A stretch of 64,000 nt of DNA from Bradysia coprophila (Eukaryota; Arthropoda; Insecta; Diptera; Sciaridae). Under the pieces are notes generated by a model. That model was given only the letters and a program-made list of their open reading frames with translations, was not told where the DNA came from and made no database searches. Of the stretch, positions 1-12,313 are shown in pieces (within the stretch, counting starts at the first letter, position 1; each line of letters starts with the position of its first letter). Made by a program: the position numbers and the translations under genes. Location of the stretch: contig NW_023503941.1 of assembly GCF_014529535.1 (NCBI RefSeq), positions 220,645 through 284,644 of the forward strand, read 5' to 3'.

Positions 1-1324
1 TGAAGGTTTCGTACAAACTAGATTGTTGAATAACACAAACTTTATTTCTGTATATATTTATCGTCATAGATGTATAACAGATGCGATATGAGATGAGTAT
101 GTAGCTTATACCGGGCCTATTTTTAATAGCTCAATTCCTGTCAACGCTGTTAACAACTGCCAATTAAATTTATTCGATCAAAAAATTCATTTTCAGTACG
201 TCATTTTCATGACCTTGTAAACGTCAGACACGATCCCAACTGTCAGACATGTCGAAAAATATCGAATGAATTGAACGAACGATTTTCATGTAAAAACCAG
301 TAAATTGAACGCAGTTACCGTCAATTAATTGAGGTTAAGGACTACTTGACGAAAAATTAAGTGGGGTTACGTTGACAAGTACCGTATAATGAAAATGATC
401 TATAGCTATAATAACGATCGATAGATTTAATCGAATTTTACAAAAGAGTCACCTTTGATTTACATAGCAATGTAAAGTTAACGAAAAATTTCTTTAGTTT
501 TCAGCTCTTTTCAATGAGAAAATTTAGCAGCAAATGCAAGTTTCACATTTTAAGACCATGCGAAAAGAGCTGAACATAAAAGAAATATTTCGTTAACTTT
601 ACATTGCTGTCTAAATCAGCAGTTAAATTAAAATCAGCTCCGTTAAATGCTGTCGGGAATTGGGCTAAAATATTTTTGTTTGATGTCATGTATTTGTAGA
701 AATTTATGGAAGATTTCGAGGTATCAGGAAGAAATTGATGAAAGTTCATTCTGTAAGATAGACCCTGCTATTTACTGGCATTTCAAATGCATTTCTTGTA
801 AAGTGATATTTAGAGAAGAAGTGTGAAAAGCCGGCCTCTATGTTAATCCTGCGGTAAAGGATCATTTTTCCCTATTGTAGCGGATTTTTGTCCAATATTT
901 CGATCGTCTGCGTTAATTTAGTCAGAAGAAGGTCCAAATTTTATACTTAGAAAATACTATTTCTAAACCGAACGTTGCATTGTATCCAAAGGACAAATGC
1001 TTTGGATCGACATTCCTACAAGAAAACATTTTTAAAATACAGTTACTTGAACTGCATTGCAATGCTACAATGTATTAGTATTATCGTGTAATATATATAT
1101 ATATATGCATAAGTTGACTATTACATCAGTTTTGTTTTGTTCTTATTGTTATTGTTCGTTTAAAACTTATTTTATATAAATAATATGGCCACCACTGATA
1201 GACCTGAGACGAGAGGTTATATAAATGCCAGAAATCTTTTAATATTTTACGAATTAATTTTTTACTTTCCGCTCAGATTGACCGATCAATTATAATGGGA
1301 TCGAATCGATTCTTATTTTTTAAA
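1..1324. other. Non-coding stretch downstream of RasGAP
   Basis: Holds the RasGAP 3' flank, one foldback (458-619) and a short AT dinucleotide run near 1091-1106. I see no coding exon on either strand and no canonical AATAAA on the minus strand close to the RasGAP stop. Confidence 0.5.
458..619. repeat. Foldback/MITE-like inverted repeat
   Basis: Two arms of about 55 bp face each other around a 50-bp loop. Both contain AGCAATGTAAAGTTAACGAA and end in AGCTCTTTT. A single related arm sits at 62868-62930, so this is a dispersed family and not a chance hairpin. Confidence 0.75.
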
Positions 1325-4300
1325 TTAACTGATCATTTCAATATACTTGATCTTGTGCTTCGTCAACATGTCTGTTACAGTAACCAGCTTCTTAAGTGAT
1401 GTATTCGTTCTGGCTATTGTTTGAAGTTCACTCAAATACGATACGCAAATGTGATGTAATGTGGCCAGTTCACGCCCTTAATCGGAGAGGAAAAGGAATG
1501 TGAATTAAGGCTGCTTCGTTCTTACAAGTAATTCATTCGTCGTATACCTGCATCGGCGCATATGTGACTTGTACTCGCTTCGATGTATGAATTTGGCGGT
1601 GGATTCGGATCTGTTACCGACGACAGTTGATCTAAAAACACAATCATTCGTTCTTTGTTCTTCAAGATGAATGGATTGACCACTTCCATGTATTGTTCCT
1701 GAAAGAAATTGTTGCTTTAGGAATTTCCTTTTGTGCTTCTGTTCTACGTTAACACGGACGATTTTACATTCTACGCGTGGGTAGGTGTAGAGATATGACG
1801 CATTTGAATACAGAAATGCCACATTTGATAATCCCAACAAAAATCTCTTCGAGAAAAGTGTGACGCAGTCTTTGCAGTACAATTTCTAAAATGAATGATA
1901 TCGCTAGAGTTGACGCTTTCAGCTTCGTTACGCAAAAATTAAATTTTACACCCAATTAGTTCAAACAAGCTGGCTTAGTTTTTCTCATCATCTGCCAAAT
2001 AATTTTTTCAAAAAAAAAAATTTGACTGGAAACAACCAAAATTTTACCAAAACGAGCCATCAGAACAGTCGGAGCGTTTGCTGCGACTGAGCCCCGTACA
2101 AACCCGTATATCTATTGCGTACGTGACCCTAGTGCGTCTGTCACCCTACTTTGACCGTAAGCCTATTGCGCCGGTTAATGTAGTTAAAGTAAAATTATTA
2201 TGTAATGTGTGCATCTTACAAATTGCGCATAGCGCAATTACGAAGCCCCGTACGACGTTCCTTTCAAATGAAACAAAAATTTCAAATCGCCCTAAAATTT
2301 TATTTTTTTGAAGGGCCTAGTATCGGCCTCAGTCCGAGGACCCAAATTTAAATTTTTTTTCAACTACATTCTATTCGGCCTTTGATTACCTTCCAAATGA
2401 AACAAAAATTACGAAAAACGGATGAAATTTGCTCGAGTTATATGTAAAATACACATAGGGCCCTAGTAGTGGCCTTAGTCCAAGGACCCAATTTTTTTTT
2501 TCAACTACATTCTATTCGGCCTTTGATTACCTTCCAAATGAAACAAAAATTACGAAAAACGGATGAAATTTGCTCGAGTTATATGTAAAATACACATAGG
2601 GCCCTAGTAGTGGCCTTAGTCCAAGGACCCAAATTTATTTTTTTTTCAACTACATTCTATTTGGCCTTTGATTACCTTCCAAATGAAACAAAAATTACGA
2701 AAAACGGATGAAATTTGCTCGAGTTATATGTAAAATACACATAGGGCCCTAGTAGTGGCCTTAGTCCAAGGACCCAAATTTATTTTTTTTTCAACTACAT
2801 TCTATTTGGCCTTTGATTACCTTCCAAATGAAACAAAAATTACGAAAAACGGATGAAATTTACTCGAGTTATATGTGAAATACACATAGGGCCCTAGTAG
2901 TGGCCTTAGTCCAAGGACCCAAATTTATTTTTTTTTCAACTACATTCTATTCGGCCTTTGATTACCTTCCAAATGAAACAAAAATTACGAAAAACGGATG
3001 AAATTTACTCGAGTTATATGTGAAATACACATAGGGCCCTAGTAGTGGCCTTAGTCCAAGGACCCAAATTTATTTATTTTTCAACTACATTCTATTTGGC
3101 CTTTGATTACCTTCCAAATGAAACAAAAATTACGAAAAACGGATGAAATTTGCTCGAGTTATATGTAAAATACACATAGGGCCCTAGTAGTGGCCTTAGT
3201 CCAAGGACCCAAATTTATTTTTTTTTCAACTACATTCTATTCGGCCTTTGATTACCTTCCAAATGAAACAAAAATTACGAAAAACGGATGAAATTTACTC
3301 GAGTTATATGTGAAATACACATAGGGCCCTAGTAGTGGCCTTAGTCCAAGGACCCAAATTTATTTTTTTTTCAACTACATTCTATTCGGCATTTGATTAC
3401 CTTCCAAATGAAACAAAAATTACGAAAAACGGATGAAATTTACTCGAGTTATATGTGAAATACACATAGGGCCCTAGTAGTGGCCTTAGTCCAAGGACCC
3501 AAATTTATTTTTTTTTCAACTACATTCTATTCGGCCTTTGATTACCTTCCAAATGAAACAAAAATTACGAAAAACGGATGAAATTTGCTCGAGTTATATG
3601 TAAAATACACATAGGGCCCTAGTAGTGGCCTTAGTCCAAGGACCCAAATTTATTTTTTTTTCAACTACATTCTATTCGGCCTTTGATTACCTTCCAAATG
3701 AAACAAAAATTACGAAAAACGGATGAAATTTACTCGAGTTATATGTGAAATACACATAGGGCCCTAGTAGTGGCCTTAGTCCAAGGACCCAAATTTATTT
3801 TTTTTTTCAACTACATTCTATTCGGCCTTTGATTACCTTCCAAATGAAACAAAAATTACGAAAAACGGATGAAATTTACTCGAGTTATATGTGAAATACA
3901 CATAGGGCCCTAGTAGTGGCCTTAGTCCAAGGACCCAAATTTATTTTTTTTTCAACTACATTCTATTCGGCCTTTGATTACCTTCCAAATGAAACAAAAA
4001 TTACGAAAAACGGATGAAATTTGCTCGAGTTATATGTAAAATACACATAGGGCCCTAGTAGTGGCCTTAGTCCAAGGACCCAATTTTTTTTTTTCAACTA
4101 CATTCTATTCGGCCTTTGATTACCTTCCAAATGAAACAAAAATTACGAAAAACGGATGAAATTTACTCGAGTTATATGTGAAATACACATAGGGCCCTAG
4201 TAGTGGCCTTAGTCCAAGGACCCAAATTTATTTTTTTTTCAACTACATTCTATTTGGCCTTTGATTACCTTCCAAATGAAACAAAAATTACGAAAAACGG

Positions 4301-7300
4301 ATGAAATTTGCTCGAGTTATATGTAAAATACACATAGGGCCCTAGTAGTGGCCTTAGTCCAAGGACCCAAATTTATTTTTTTTTCAACTACATTCTATTC
4401 GGCCTTTGATTACCTTCCAAATGAAACAAAAATTACGAAAAACGGATGAAATTTACTCGAGTTATATGTGAAATACACATAGGGCCCTAGTAGTGGCCTT
4501 AGTCCAAGGACCCAAATTTATTTTTTTTTCAACTACATTCTATTCGGCCTTTGATTACCTTCCAAATGAAACAAAAATTACGAAAAACGGATGAAATTTA
4601 CTCGAGTTATATGTGAAATACACATAGGGCCCTAGTAGTGGCCTTAGTCCAAGGACCCAAATTTATTTTTTTTTCAACTACATTCTATTCGGCCTTTGAT
4701 TACCTTCCAAATGAAACAAAAATTACGAAAAACGGATGAAATTTGCTCGAGTTATATGTAAAATACACATAGGGCCCTAGTAGTGGCCTTAGTCCAAGGA
4801 CCCAAATTTATTTTTTTTTCAACTACATTCTATTCGGCCTTTGATTACCTTCCAAATGAAACAAAAATTACGAAAAACGGATGAAATTTACTCGAGTTAT
4901 ATGTGAAATACACATAGGGCCCTAGTAGTGGCCTTAGTCCAAGGACCCAAATTTATTTTTTTTTCAACTACATTCTATTCGGCCTTTGATTACCTTCCAA
5001 ATGAAACAAAAATTACGAAAAACGGATGAAATTTACTCGAGTTATATGTGAAATACACATAGGGCCCTAGTAGTGGCCTTAGTCCAAGGACCCAAATTTA
5101 TTTTTTTTTCAACTACATTCTATTCGGCCTTTGATTACCTTCCAAATGAAACAAAAATTACGAAAAACGGATGAAATTTGCTCGAGTTATATGTAAAATA
5201 CACATAGGGCCCTAGTAGTGGCCTTAGTCCAAGGACCCAAATTTATTTTTTTTTCAACTACATTCTATTTGGCCTTTGATTACCTTCCAAATGAAACAAA
5301 AATTACGAAAAACGGATGAAATTTGCTCGAGTTATATGTAAAATACACATAGGGCCCTAGTAGTGGCCTTAGTCCAAGGACCCAAATTTATTTTTTTTTC
5401 AACTACATTCTATTCGGCCTTTGATTACCTTCCAAATGAAACAAAAATTACGAAAAACGGATGAAATTTACTCGAGTTATATGTGAAATACTCATAGGGC
5501 CCTAGTAGTGGCCTTAGTCCAAGGACCCAAATTTATTTTTTTTTCAACTACATTCTATTCGGCCTTTGATTACCTTCCAAATGAAACAAAAATTACGAAA
5601 AACGGATGAAATTTACTCGAGTTATATGTAAAATACACATAGGGCCCTAGTAGTGGCCTTAGTCCAAGGACCCAAATTTATTTTTTTTTCAACTACATTC
5701 TATTCGGCCTTTGATTACCTTCCAAATGAAACAAAAATTACGAAAAACGGATGAAATTTACTCGAGTTATATGTGAAATACACATAGGGCCCTAGTAGTG
5801 GCCTTAGTCCAAGGACCCAAATTTTTTTTTTTTTCAACTACATTCTATTCGGTCTTTGATTACCTTCCAAGTGAAACAAAAATTACGAAAAACGGATGAA
5901 ATTTACTCGAGTTATATGTGAAATACACATAGGGCCCTAGTAGCATTTCACTTCTAAGGCCCTAACTCACGGTCCACTCACCCCATTTTAAAAATTTTTT
6001 TTTCCTGGATTGGTATTGACAATTAATATCATTTTCCGTGTCATTTACATTTCCATCGTTTATTTTGCCATAAATATCACCAAAAGACCTTAAATCACTT
6101 AGGTGGCCCTGACTCACGAAGGTCCGACCCGAATATGCCCATCTTCGAACTTAGCCTCACTATTTCGACTATCTTTCAGGGAAAAAAAAATTTTTGAAAT
6201 CGGATTTGATTTACTCAAGATATCGACGTGACAGACGGACAGACGGACAGACAAAATTTTTATTGCAGATTCGTCATCTATGAACATAGGCAAACACTTT
6301 GCCCTTACCGCCTGCTTCGAATTCCATCAATTACACACGGCACCGTAATCCTATAAGCCCCTTCGTACTTCGTACGGGGCTAAAAATCTGCGTCGCAAAG
6401 TGGCAGATGTTCAGGAACAGACCAGCAAGAAAATTTATCTGCCACCTAAACCCTAATTGACCCACCCATTTCCAATTTTTGACATTTTTTGCATATGCCC
6501 CTCTGTTCTACTCGTAAGACTCTGAGACTTTGCCGAAGAAAGAAACTCTCTATCTCTCATAATCGCAAAAATATTAGTCCTTTCATCCTACGCTCGAGTA
6601 GCTCAAAATTTGGTCACTCTGACCACTCTAGCTCAACCGGATCTGCACCAATTTTTCTAAATATTTTTTTGTTCGATTCGTGTGGCGAATACCTCAGTAG
6701 GTTTCAATACAGCTGAGCTACAGCCGAAAACACGTTCCCAACCCTCGAAAACCACACTCAGAAACCACTTCGAGGCCAATAAAACAAAATTCTGGTTTTT
6801 CCTGGGGTAATGGCGTATCACATTTTCATTTTTATGCCCACCCTGAGGCTCCTGCAAAATTTCATGGAGATTGGCTGACTAGTTTCCGAGATCGACCGTC
6901 GATAGATAGATAGATAGATAGACAGAAACATACAGAGTAAGTTGAAGGATTTTGATTGTTTGGAAAAAGTCAATTTGGTGCATTTTCTATGAAAAATGAC
7001 CAACTTCAAAACGATGTATCTCCGGCAATTTGAAACCTACATAGTCGAGTGATAGCTCGTTTTACTCGTATTTGAAGCGAGAATATGATAGAATAGGTTT
7101 TGTGGTGATAAAGTCTAAAGGACAGAAACTGAAATGTTCGGCTATACATAGTTGTCGTCTCAAAAAAATTTCTTCGTTCTTTTTTTGGAAGGTAGACTGC
7201 GTCAAGTCCTCCGCTATCGCTCCGGACATGAATGCAACATAGTTGAAACAAAAAGACCTCTTACTGCATTGGGTAATATAACCGCAAGACATGAACGACA

Positions 7301-10300
7301 CAACTTAAAATAAATCTGCCACGGTGAACTCTCACGCATATCAATCCCTCATAGAAAACTTAACCCAAATCACTGCCTAAGACGAAGATGTTGGCTCGTT
7401 ATTGAACGTTAGACGTGTCCCAACGAGGATGGTAGGGATATTATAACTCATGAGCAATGAGTAGAGCTATCAGACCTAGCATTGCCAGACTAGTTAAATG
7501 TTCAAACTTTCATTTTGTCAGACACATCAGAAGAATTAAAAAAAAATCAGTTCTCATGTGCCAGCATGTGCACCATGTGCATCTAAAAGAGCTACAAAGT
7601 TTTGCGGCAAAACGTGGCATCGTTTTCAATGGAAAATTAAAGAAAATTTAAATAGAAAATTTTGAGTCACCTTAGCTCCGAACTCAATCAGATTCGCCAG
7701 ATTTTGTAAACATTTCGCAATCATGACTAACGATCGTGTAGCAGCTGGCGTTGGCGTTTCACTAACCAAACCAAACTGTCGTGGATTTAGCAATGCCGGA
7801 CACAATAGCCTTAGAAAAATGAAACCAGATACGACACGAGTCCGAACTAGACGCTCTCCAGGCCACTTGGCCACAACCGTTTTCTGTAAGCAATTGCAAA
7901 TGAATCGAACCGAACGTGGACACGATTCTGGCGATGTGAAAATTGACTGTGTAACTTGATCCAATATTTGTAAAAGAAATTCGGCATTCGAGCAAGCGTC
8001 ATCGTTAACGTCCATTTTCGTAGGATTTAATTCAGCCGACTGTTTGGATTCCAGTATTCGGTTGACTGTATCAGAAACGGCCGATTGTAGAAATGCTCCA
8101 CATTCGGTGCGCATGTACAAATCCATCAAAGTGGTGGCTAATGATGCACCACGAAACAGCGTGGAAGTCTCATTTTCTCGTGCTATTTCAGTCTGACACA
8201 GAATACGTAAAAGTTCAGTCTCCCTCTTTTCGTGCCGGAATACGCGCAGCAGTGACGTAGCCTTTAATTTAATCAAATAAAATGTTCGTTGTGTGTTCAA
8301 TCCGATTAAGTTAATAAAATTACCAGTGGCACTCGATCGTTGTGACATAGCTCAGCTAATACTCTCACTGAATTGAGTTCTGGTTCGAGAAGCAGTTGCT
8401 GCAACGGACTGTATTCTTCACATGGCATTATCAAATCGTCCAAATATCGCATTCGTAAGCGTAATGAACCCCATTCTCCAATTGGTGTCATCCCAGTAAG
8501 TGCGTACCAATCTTCTTTCTCCTGTCCGTTTTTCAGACTCGCCAATTCTATAGTTAATTCAGCCACCTCTGAGTCTTTGTCTTTGCCACGTTTACCGCGG
8601 CTCAATACAGTTATCGTCAACGAGACCACATCCGGCGGAACATCTATGAGTGAAGATACATTTATGATGAAGGTAACATTACGTAAATACGTAAATTGCA
8701 TAGACTCACCCGTCATATCGAACTCTTCTTCCCAAACTGGATCCGGAGCTGACTTTATTCTCGTCTTGCCGACTTTGACTTGATTTAGTGAAATACTACA
8801 GTAAGGCTGCGGCACCAATTTAAACGGCAACCGATGAGCCTCCAAAATTTGTAAGTTCAGACTTCGCAATTCACGGAGTCGTAACACCTTCGTCTGCGCT
8901 TTACCCAATTGTGACACACATTGAGGCTTAACGGCGTTTATCCACTCCACGTAACTCTCAGCACTGTTGGCACACAGAAAACTTATGGTCGCTAAACATG
9001 GCAGTGCACGTTCAACAATTTGAAAACAGTATGGTCGTTCCCACAATGATTCGTGTACTTGATAGAGATAGGCACACGACAAATCGATCAGTCCTTTCGG
9101 CTTGGTCTTTTTCGGATTGTCATAAAAGCACAAGTGTGTCTCTGAACCTTCATTGATCAAGCAGAAGTACAACTGTTTCCATTTAACCGTTTTATCAGAC
9201 TTTTTCATCAAATACCCATGGTGCTTGATTCCTTTGATTTTTTTCTGACCAATTTGATCACGACACTCACGCAATGTTGCATAGATCTTCTCAGCGGCTA
9301 TAGAAGCGGCCGTTTGTGGATAGAATTCGGGCTGTGCTCCATTAACAACTGGATGATTCAAGCAATGACCTTCAACAATTTGCTCCTTCCGATACCGGTT
9401 TATTACGGCGTCTAAACATTCGAAAGTACGTCCACCCATCAAGTAACGGACTCCTTTTTTCTCAATGCGAAAACGCTGAATCTGATTGTTTATGTGGAAA
9501 AACAACGAATAGTCACCCGGTGAGTTATCGCTCGGACGAACCAGAAAGCTTCCCGGACCGGCTTTCACCAACATATCAACCGCTTCGTTTTTCGTACAAT
9601 TCGGATGGAACCAGGGAAAAACGGTATTCGGGTCGATAGCTGGATCCAGATCCTCTACCAACTCACGAAAAATCATTCCTTGTTCCCCAGTTCGATGAGC
9701 TGTTACCCATAGCCAGCCATCTCCCATGTCATTGTGTAAAAAGAAAATGTCGCCCTTCTGAAACGTCAGCTCGTCCGTGTCGGGCATTTTGGTATAGGGT
9801 AAAATGGCTACAACACGCTTCTTATCGTTGACGGGCTCTGGCGGTGGTACAGGAAAGATGAGGCGTTCACGTTTTAGCAGGTCGCTGCAAGACGTATAAT
9901 ATCCGACCAAATCACTAAGCGAAAAAAACTGACGGCCGCCGATGTAAAAGTCACCACAAACTGCCGTTATTCTAAATGAAGATCAAACAAACAAATGAAT
10001 TGCTTTTGTTCCGGGCAAATGGTGTAGACAGAGAATTTACTGTACCGAAAATGATTAATCCCTGTGCGGCCCAGGTAACTTAGAACATAAGAACCAGGCT
10101 TACGATCACTTTCTCTAACCAGATAACTACCCAATTTTGTGGCATTGCGTAAACGTTGCTCGGCACTATAACGATCAAGTCGTCCATGATACCACTCACT
10201 TTCTGGAGGTGCAGCTGCCGGACGATCACCTGAGTAGTGATAAATCCATTTGAATATTGAAAGAAAAATAATTCAAACATTTTCGACGAGCAAAATCAAC

Positions 10301-10780
10301 AAAAAGCAGCAGAAGCCTGCACTGTTACTATTTCTCATCCCTTGTGAGAAAGATGGTGTAAGTTTCAAAAATATTCTTTGTTATGAAAATAGATTGAAGC
10401 AGGAAGCAATTTTGAAAAATCTAGGAACAGCTTCATCACATTAAAACGCAGCAATTAAACTTAATTTGACATTAAATTGATTTGGAAGTTATCGAAATTT
10501 GTGCTGGGTACACAATACCATAGACTCCGACAAACACAACAGTAGGTTAACAATCAAGACACGAACACAATTTTGTCAATATCAATAAACAAAAAATTGT
10601 ATTTTTATTAGAACAACAAAAAATACCATTTAAAACAGTCGGTCCATCAAATTCGTCATGGTCGAGTTCCTGAACTAAATCAGTTAAATCAACGCCTCCT
10701 CCATCCTCCGATCCTGTTGACGGTGAGCCCAATTTATCTTTTTGCATTCCAATAACACCACCCATTCTGAACTCGGCCAT
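1325..10780 (-). CDS. vap: Ras GTPase-activating protein, RASA1/vap type (7 exons, complete)
   Basis: Switches off Ras by stimulating GTP hydrolysis, and is recruited to phosphotyrosine receptors through SH2 domains. Coding exons read 10780-10627, 10229-10046, 9971-8710, 8643-8324, 8261-7671, 1698-1548 and 1476-1325; all phases agree and give about 937 residues, close to fly Vap. Order: N-terminal SH2 (about 64-145, WYHGRL, pocket Arg90), SH3 (about 163-220, ALPY-like AILPY), second SH2 (about 232-315, FLVRPSD, Arg257), PH (about 350-450), C2 (about 460-580), RasGAP (about 620-890) with arginine finger Arg677 in TLFRGASLA and the FLRLLCPALLNPR motif. The last two exons, starting EQYMEVVNPFI, were found 6 kb away beyond a transposon nest. 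Start ATG at 10780 is the first in-frame Met; the N-terminus is short compared with human RASA1. Intron 3 (8644-8709) is 66 bp and free of in-frame stops. Confidence 0.95.
1833..2052. mobile_element. R1-family repeat, left part (interrupted copy)
   Basis: Begins CCCAACAAAAATCTCTTCGA and matches 19853-20077 over its whole length. It breaks off in an A-run at 2049-2052 where the minisatellite element starts; the continuation of R1 (TCTGCGTCGCA) resumes at 6387. The uninterrupted junction is visible at about 20070-20090. Confidence 0.85.
2053..6381 (+). mobile_element. Minisatellite-bearing non-autonomous element, copy 1 (4.3 kb)
   Basis: Boundaries come from comparison with the empty R1 site near 20070-20090 and with the copies at 50-53 kb. 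The 5' end carries CATCAGAACAGTCGGAGCG, then GAGCCCCGTAC and a degenerate 17-18-bp repeat (2098-2180). The centre is a 145-bp tandem array. The 3' 130 bp (TTCGTCATCTATGAACATAG and so on) ends in a hairpin around GTACTTCGTAC followed by GGGGCT. A-runs flank both ends. No transposase or other long reading frame is present, so it must move with borrowed enzymes. GC-rich landmarks in each unit are CTCGAG and GGGCCC. Class is unknown: the TC start and CTAA end recall Helitrons, but the conserved bases before TC and the A-run flanks do not fit. Confidence 0.8.
2361..5945. repeat. Tandem array: about 25 units of 145 bp with A/B variants
   Basis: Units begin CAACTACATTCTATT and repeat every 141-146 bp from 2361 to the last at 5835. 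Two main variants are linked at two sites: type A has TTTGCTCGAG with ATGTAAAA, type B has TTTACTCGAG with ATGTGAAA. Order is A A A B B A B B A B B A B A B B A B B A A B (hybrid) B B, i.e. largely an A-B-B trimer. A partial degenerate unit precedes the array at 2266-2360. Each unit holds one CTCGAG and one GGGCCC. Confidence 0.95.
6382..7232. mobile_element. R1-family repeat, right part
   Basis: Continues the element begun at 1833 and matches 20546-21379 (shared landmarks: ACTCTGAGACTTTGCCGAAG, CTACGCTCGAGTAGCTCAAA, a GATA tetranucleotide run at 6898-6921, CAAGTCCTCCGCTA). No coding potential is seen; short frames here are interrupted or shared by both degenerate copies. Confidence 0.8.
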
Positions 10781-11994
10781 ATTTATTGCCGTAATTCATG
10801 CACTGCACCACTTCACACACAAAGATTTTTTTTTATTAACCAATGATCCATTTACACCCTCACAATAATCGGAGATTTTTTTCCTTTATTTTCGTTCCAA
10901 AAGTTGTTGTAATTTTATTAAAAAGTCTTTAGTTGTCATTCGGAGGCTGTCATTTTTTTTTCTCAATTCTTCTCAATTTCTTTCTTTTTTATAAAGAACA
11001 ATACACGAAATTCCTTTCTTTGAATTGATGTTTTATTCACAGTAAAGTTAAACAAAATTTTATGCAAACAAATTATGAAACTGCGAAAATTACGATTTTT
11101 GTTCTGTCTATACTTTTTCGACCCCTTTTCACACAAATATTATGACCACTGTCACAAAAATTATACGAACTTTTTGACAACTCCGATTCAGGTGTATACC
11201 ACATTGAACCAAAAAACCAGCAAAAAACCGATTTTTGGTTTTATCAAGTTTAATTTTCATGTTGACACTGTCTATAGATCACAATAATTTTTACCACTGG
11301 CAGTGCGATCGCATGCCAAAATTTGTGTGCAAACTAGACTTCGCAAAGAGCGGTAGTTTTTGAATTATTTTTTTAAGAAAACAATTACAGTCTTTTACAT
11401 TTCAAATGTCTCGCTGTCAAATTTTTCTGATAATTTCATTGTGTTATTGCGAATTCACAGTGACATTCTTTGAAAAAAAAAGGTAGTGAAACATTTTAAA
11501 TGTTGAAGCTTGTACATAGAAAATTGAATTAAACAGTTTTAATAGTTTCAATAGTATTTGAGAAATGACAGCTGCCAAAAATAGAGTACTTTTTTGTACG
11601 AAAATTTGTTCCAAATTTTCTTTATAGTGCAAAATATTGTTCGATACACTGTCTATTTTCAGTACTCTATTTAGAGTACCACTCATGCTTGTAGTGCATT
11701 GACTCTGCTTTCGTAAGGTTGACAGCCAACCGTTTGCTATGTGAACTAAATCGTCAAAGTCAATGCACTGCAGTGTGCCTTACTATCAGTTTCGGAAACT
11801 ACAGAGATCTGTAGGTTTGTTCCATCGTACGGTAAGACCGCCTTATGACAAGTCGAAAACGAAAACAGTAAGTTTTTAATTATGGCTTTATGAATGACGC
11901 TTTGACAGCTCAAATAACCTTGGAACAGATTACAACTCGTGCAATCATGACTCACTTACTGTACCATGGTTATAATATGTTATTACTATGGTGT
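10781..11994. other. Upstream region of RasGAP, no gene seen
   Basis: AT-rich sequence presumably holding the RasGAP 5' UTR and promoter. A partial arm of the hairpin family found at 61318-61447 lies at about 11399-11470. No coding exon recognised. Confidence 0.4.
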
Positions 11995-11995
11995 A

Positions 11996-12313
11996 TTCAC
12001 GCCGTAAGTGCGGTCGAAATTCAAAATGGAAAGTCCGGAGGTCTTTTTAACGTAACGTCCTTTTCATACAGGGAAGCGTTGAACTGTATTTTTTTGGTTC
12101 ACTTTTTCATCGAATCATTCACTTAAAATTCAAACACTTACGGCGTGAATTGACGCCGTAAGTGCGGTCGAAATTCAAAATGGACAGTGCGTAATACTTT
12201 CCAACGCAGCGTCATTTTCATACAAGGAAACGTTGAAATGTATTTTTCGGTTCACTTTTTCATCGAATCGTTCACTTGAAATTCAAATTTTAGGCACACT
12301 TACGGCGTGAATT
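11996..12313. mobile_element. Two MITE copies in tandem (ends CACGCCGTAAGTG)
   Basis: Each unit of about 155-165 bp starts CACGCCGTAAGTGCGGTCGA and ends with the inverted CACTTACGGCGTGAATT. The first (about 11996-12150) and second (about 12151-12313) are near-identical in order and abut directly, differing by small changes. Typical of a short DNA-transposon derivative duplicated in place. Confidence 0.8.

Larger units (their letters stand above)
1699..7670 (-). other. Giant transposon-filled intron 5 of the RasGAP gene
   Basis: This 5,972-bp intron separates the RasGAP exon ending EFGAK (donor GTGACT just below 7671) from the exon starting EQYMEVV (acceptor TTTCAG just above 1698). The gene's other introns are 62-397 bp. 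Nearly all the extra length is repeat: an R1-family element (1833-2052 and 6382-7232) split by a 4.3-kb minisatellite element (2053-6381). About 130 bp at 1699-1832 and 440 bp at 7233-7670 show no recognisable repeat. RasGAP lies on the minus strand, so the whole nest is transcribed in its pre-mRNA. Confidence 0.88.

Noticed and set aside
1505..1882. Open frame of 125 codons on the minus strand
   Set aside because: It is the wrong frame of the true RasGAP exon (1548-1698) plus repeat sequence; the exon's real frame starts EQYMEVVNPFI.
2078..2311. 77-codon frame at the 5' end of the minisatellite element
   Set aside because: Runs across a degenerate 17-bp repeat and is not kept in the copies at 50-53 kb as a frame.
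2361..5945. CRISPR-like array
   Set aside because: Units are contiguous near-identical 145-bp repeats without unique spacers in a eukaryotic intron; this is a minisatellite.
7723..7959. Plus-strand open frame opposite RasGAP exon 5
   Set aside because: Antisense shadow of the RasGAP catalytic exon, with no family signature.
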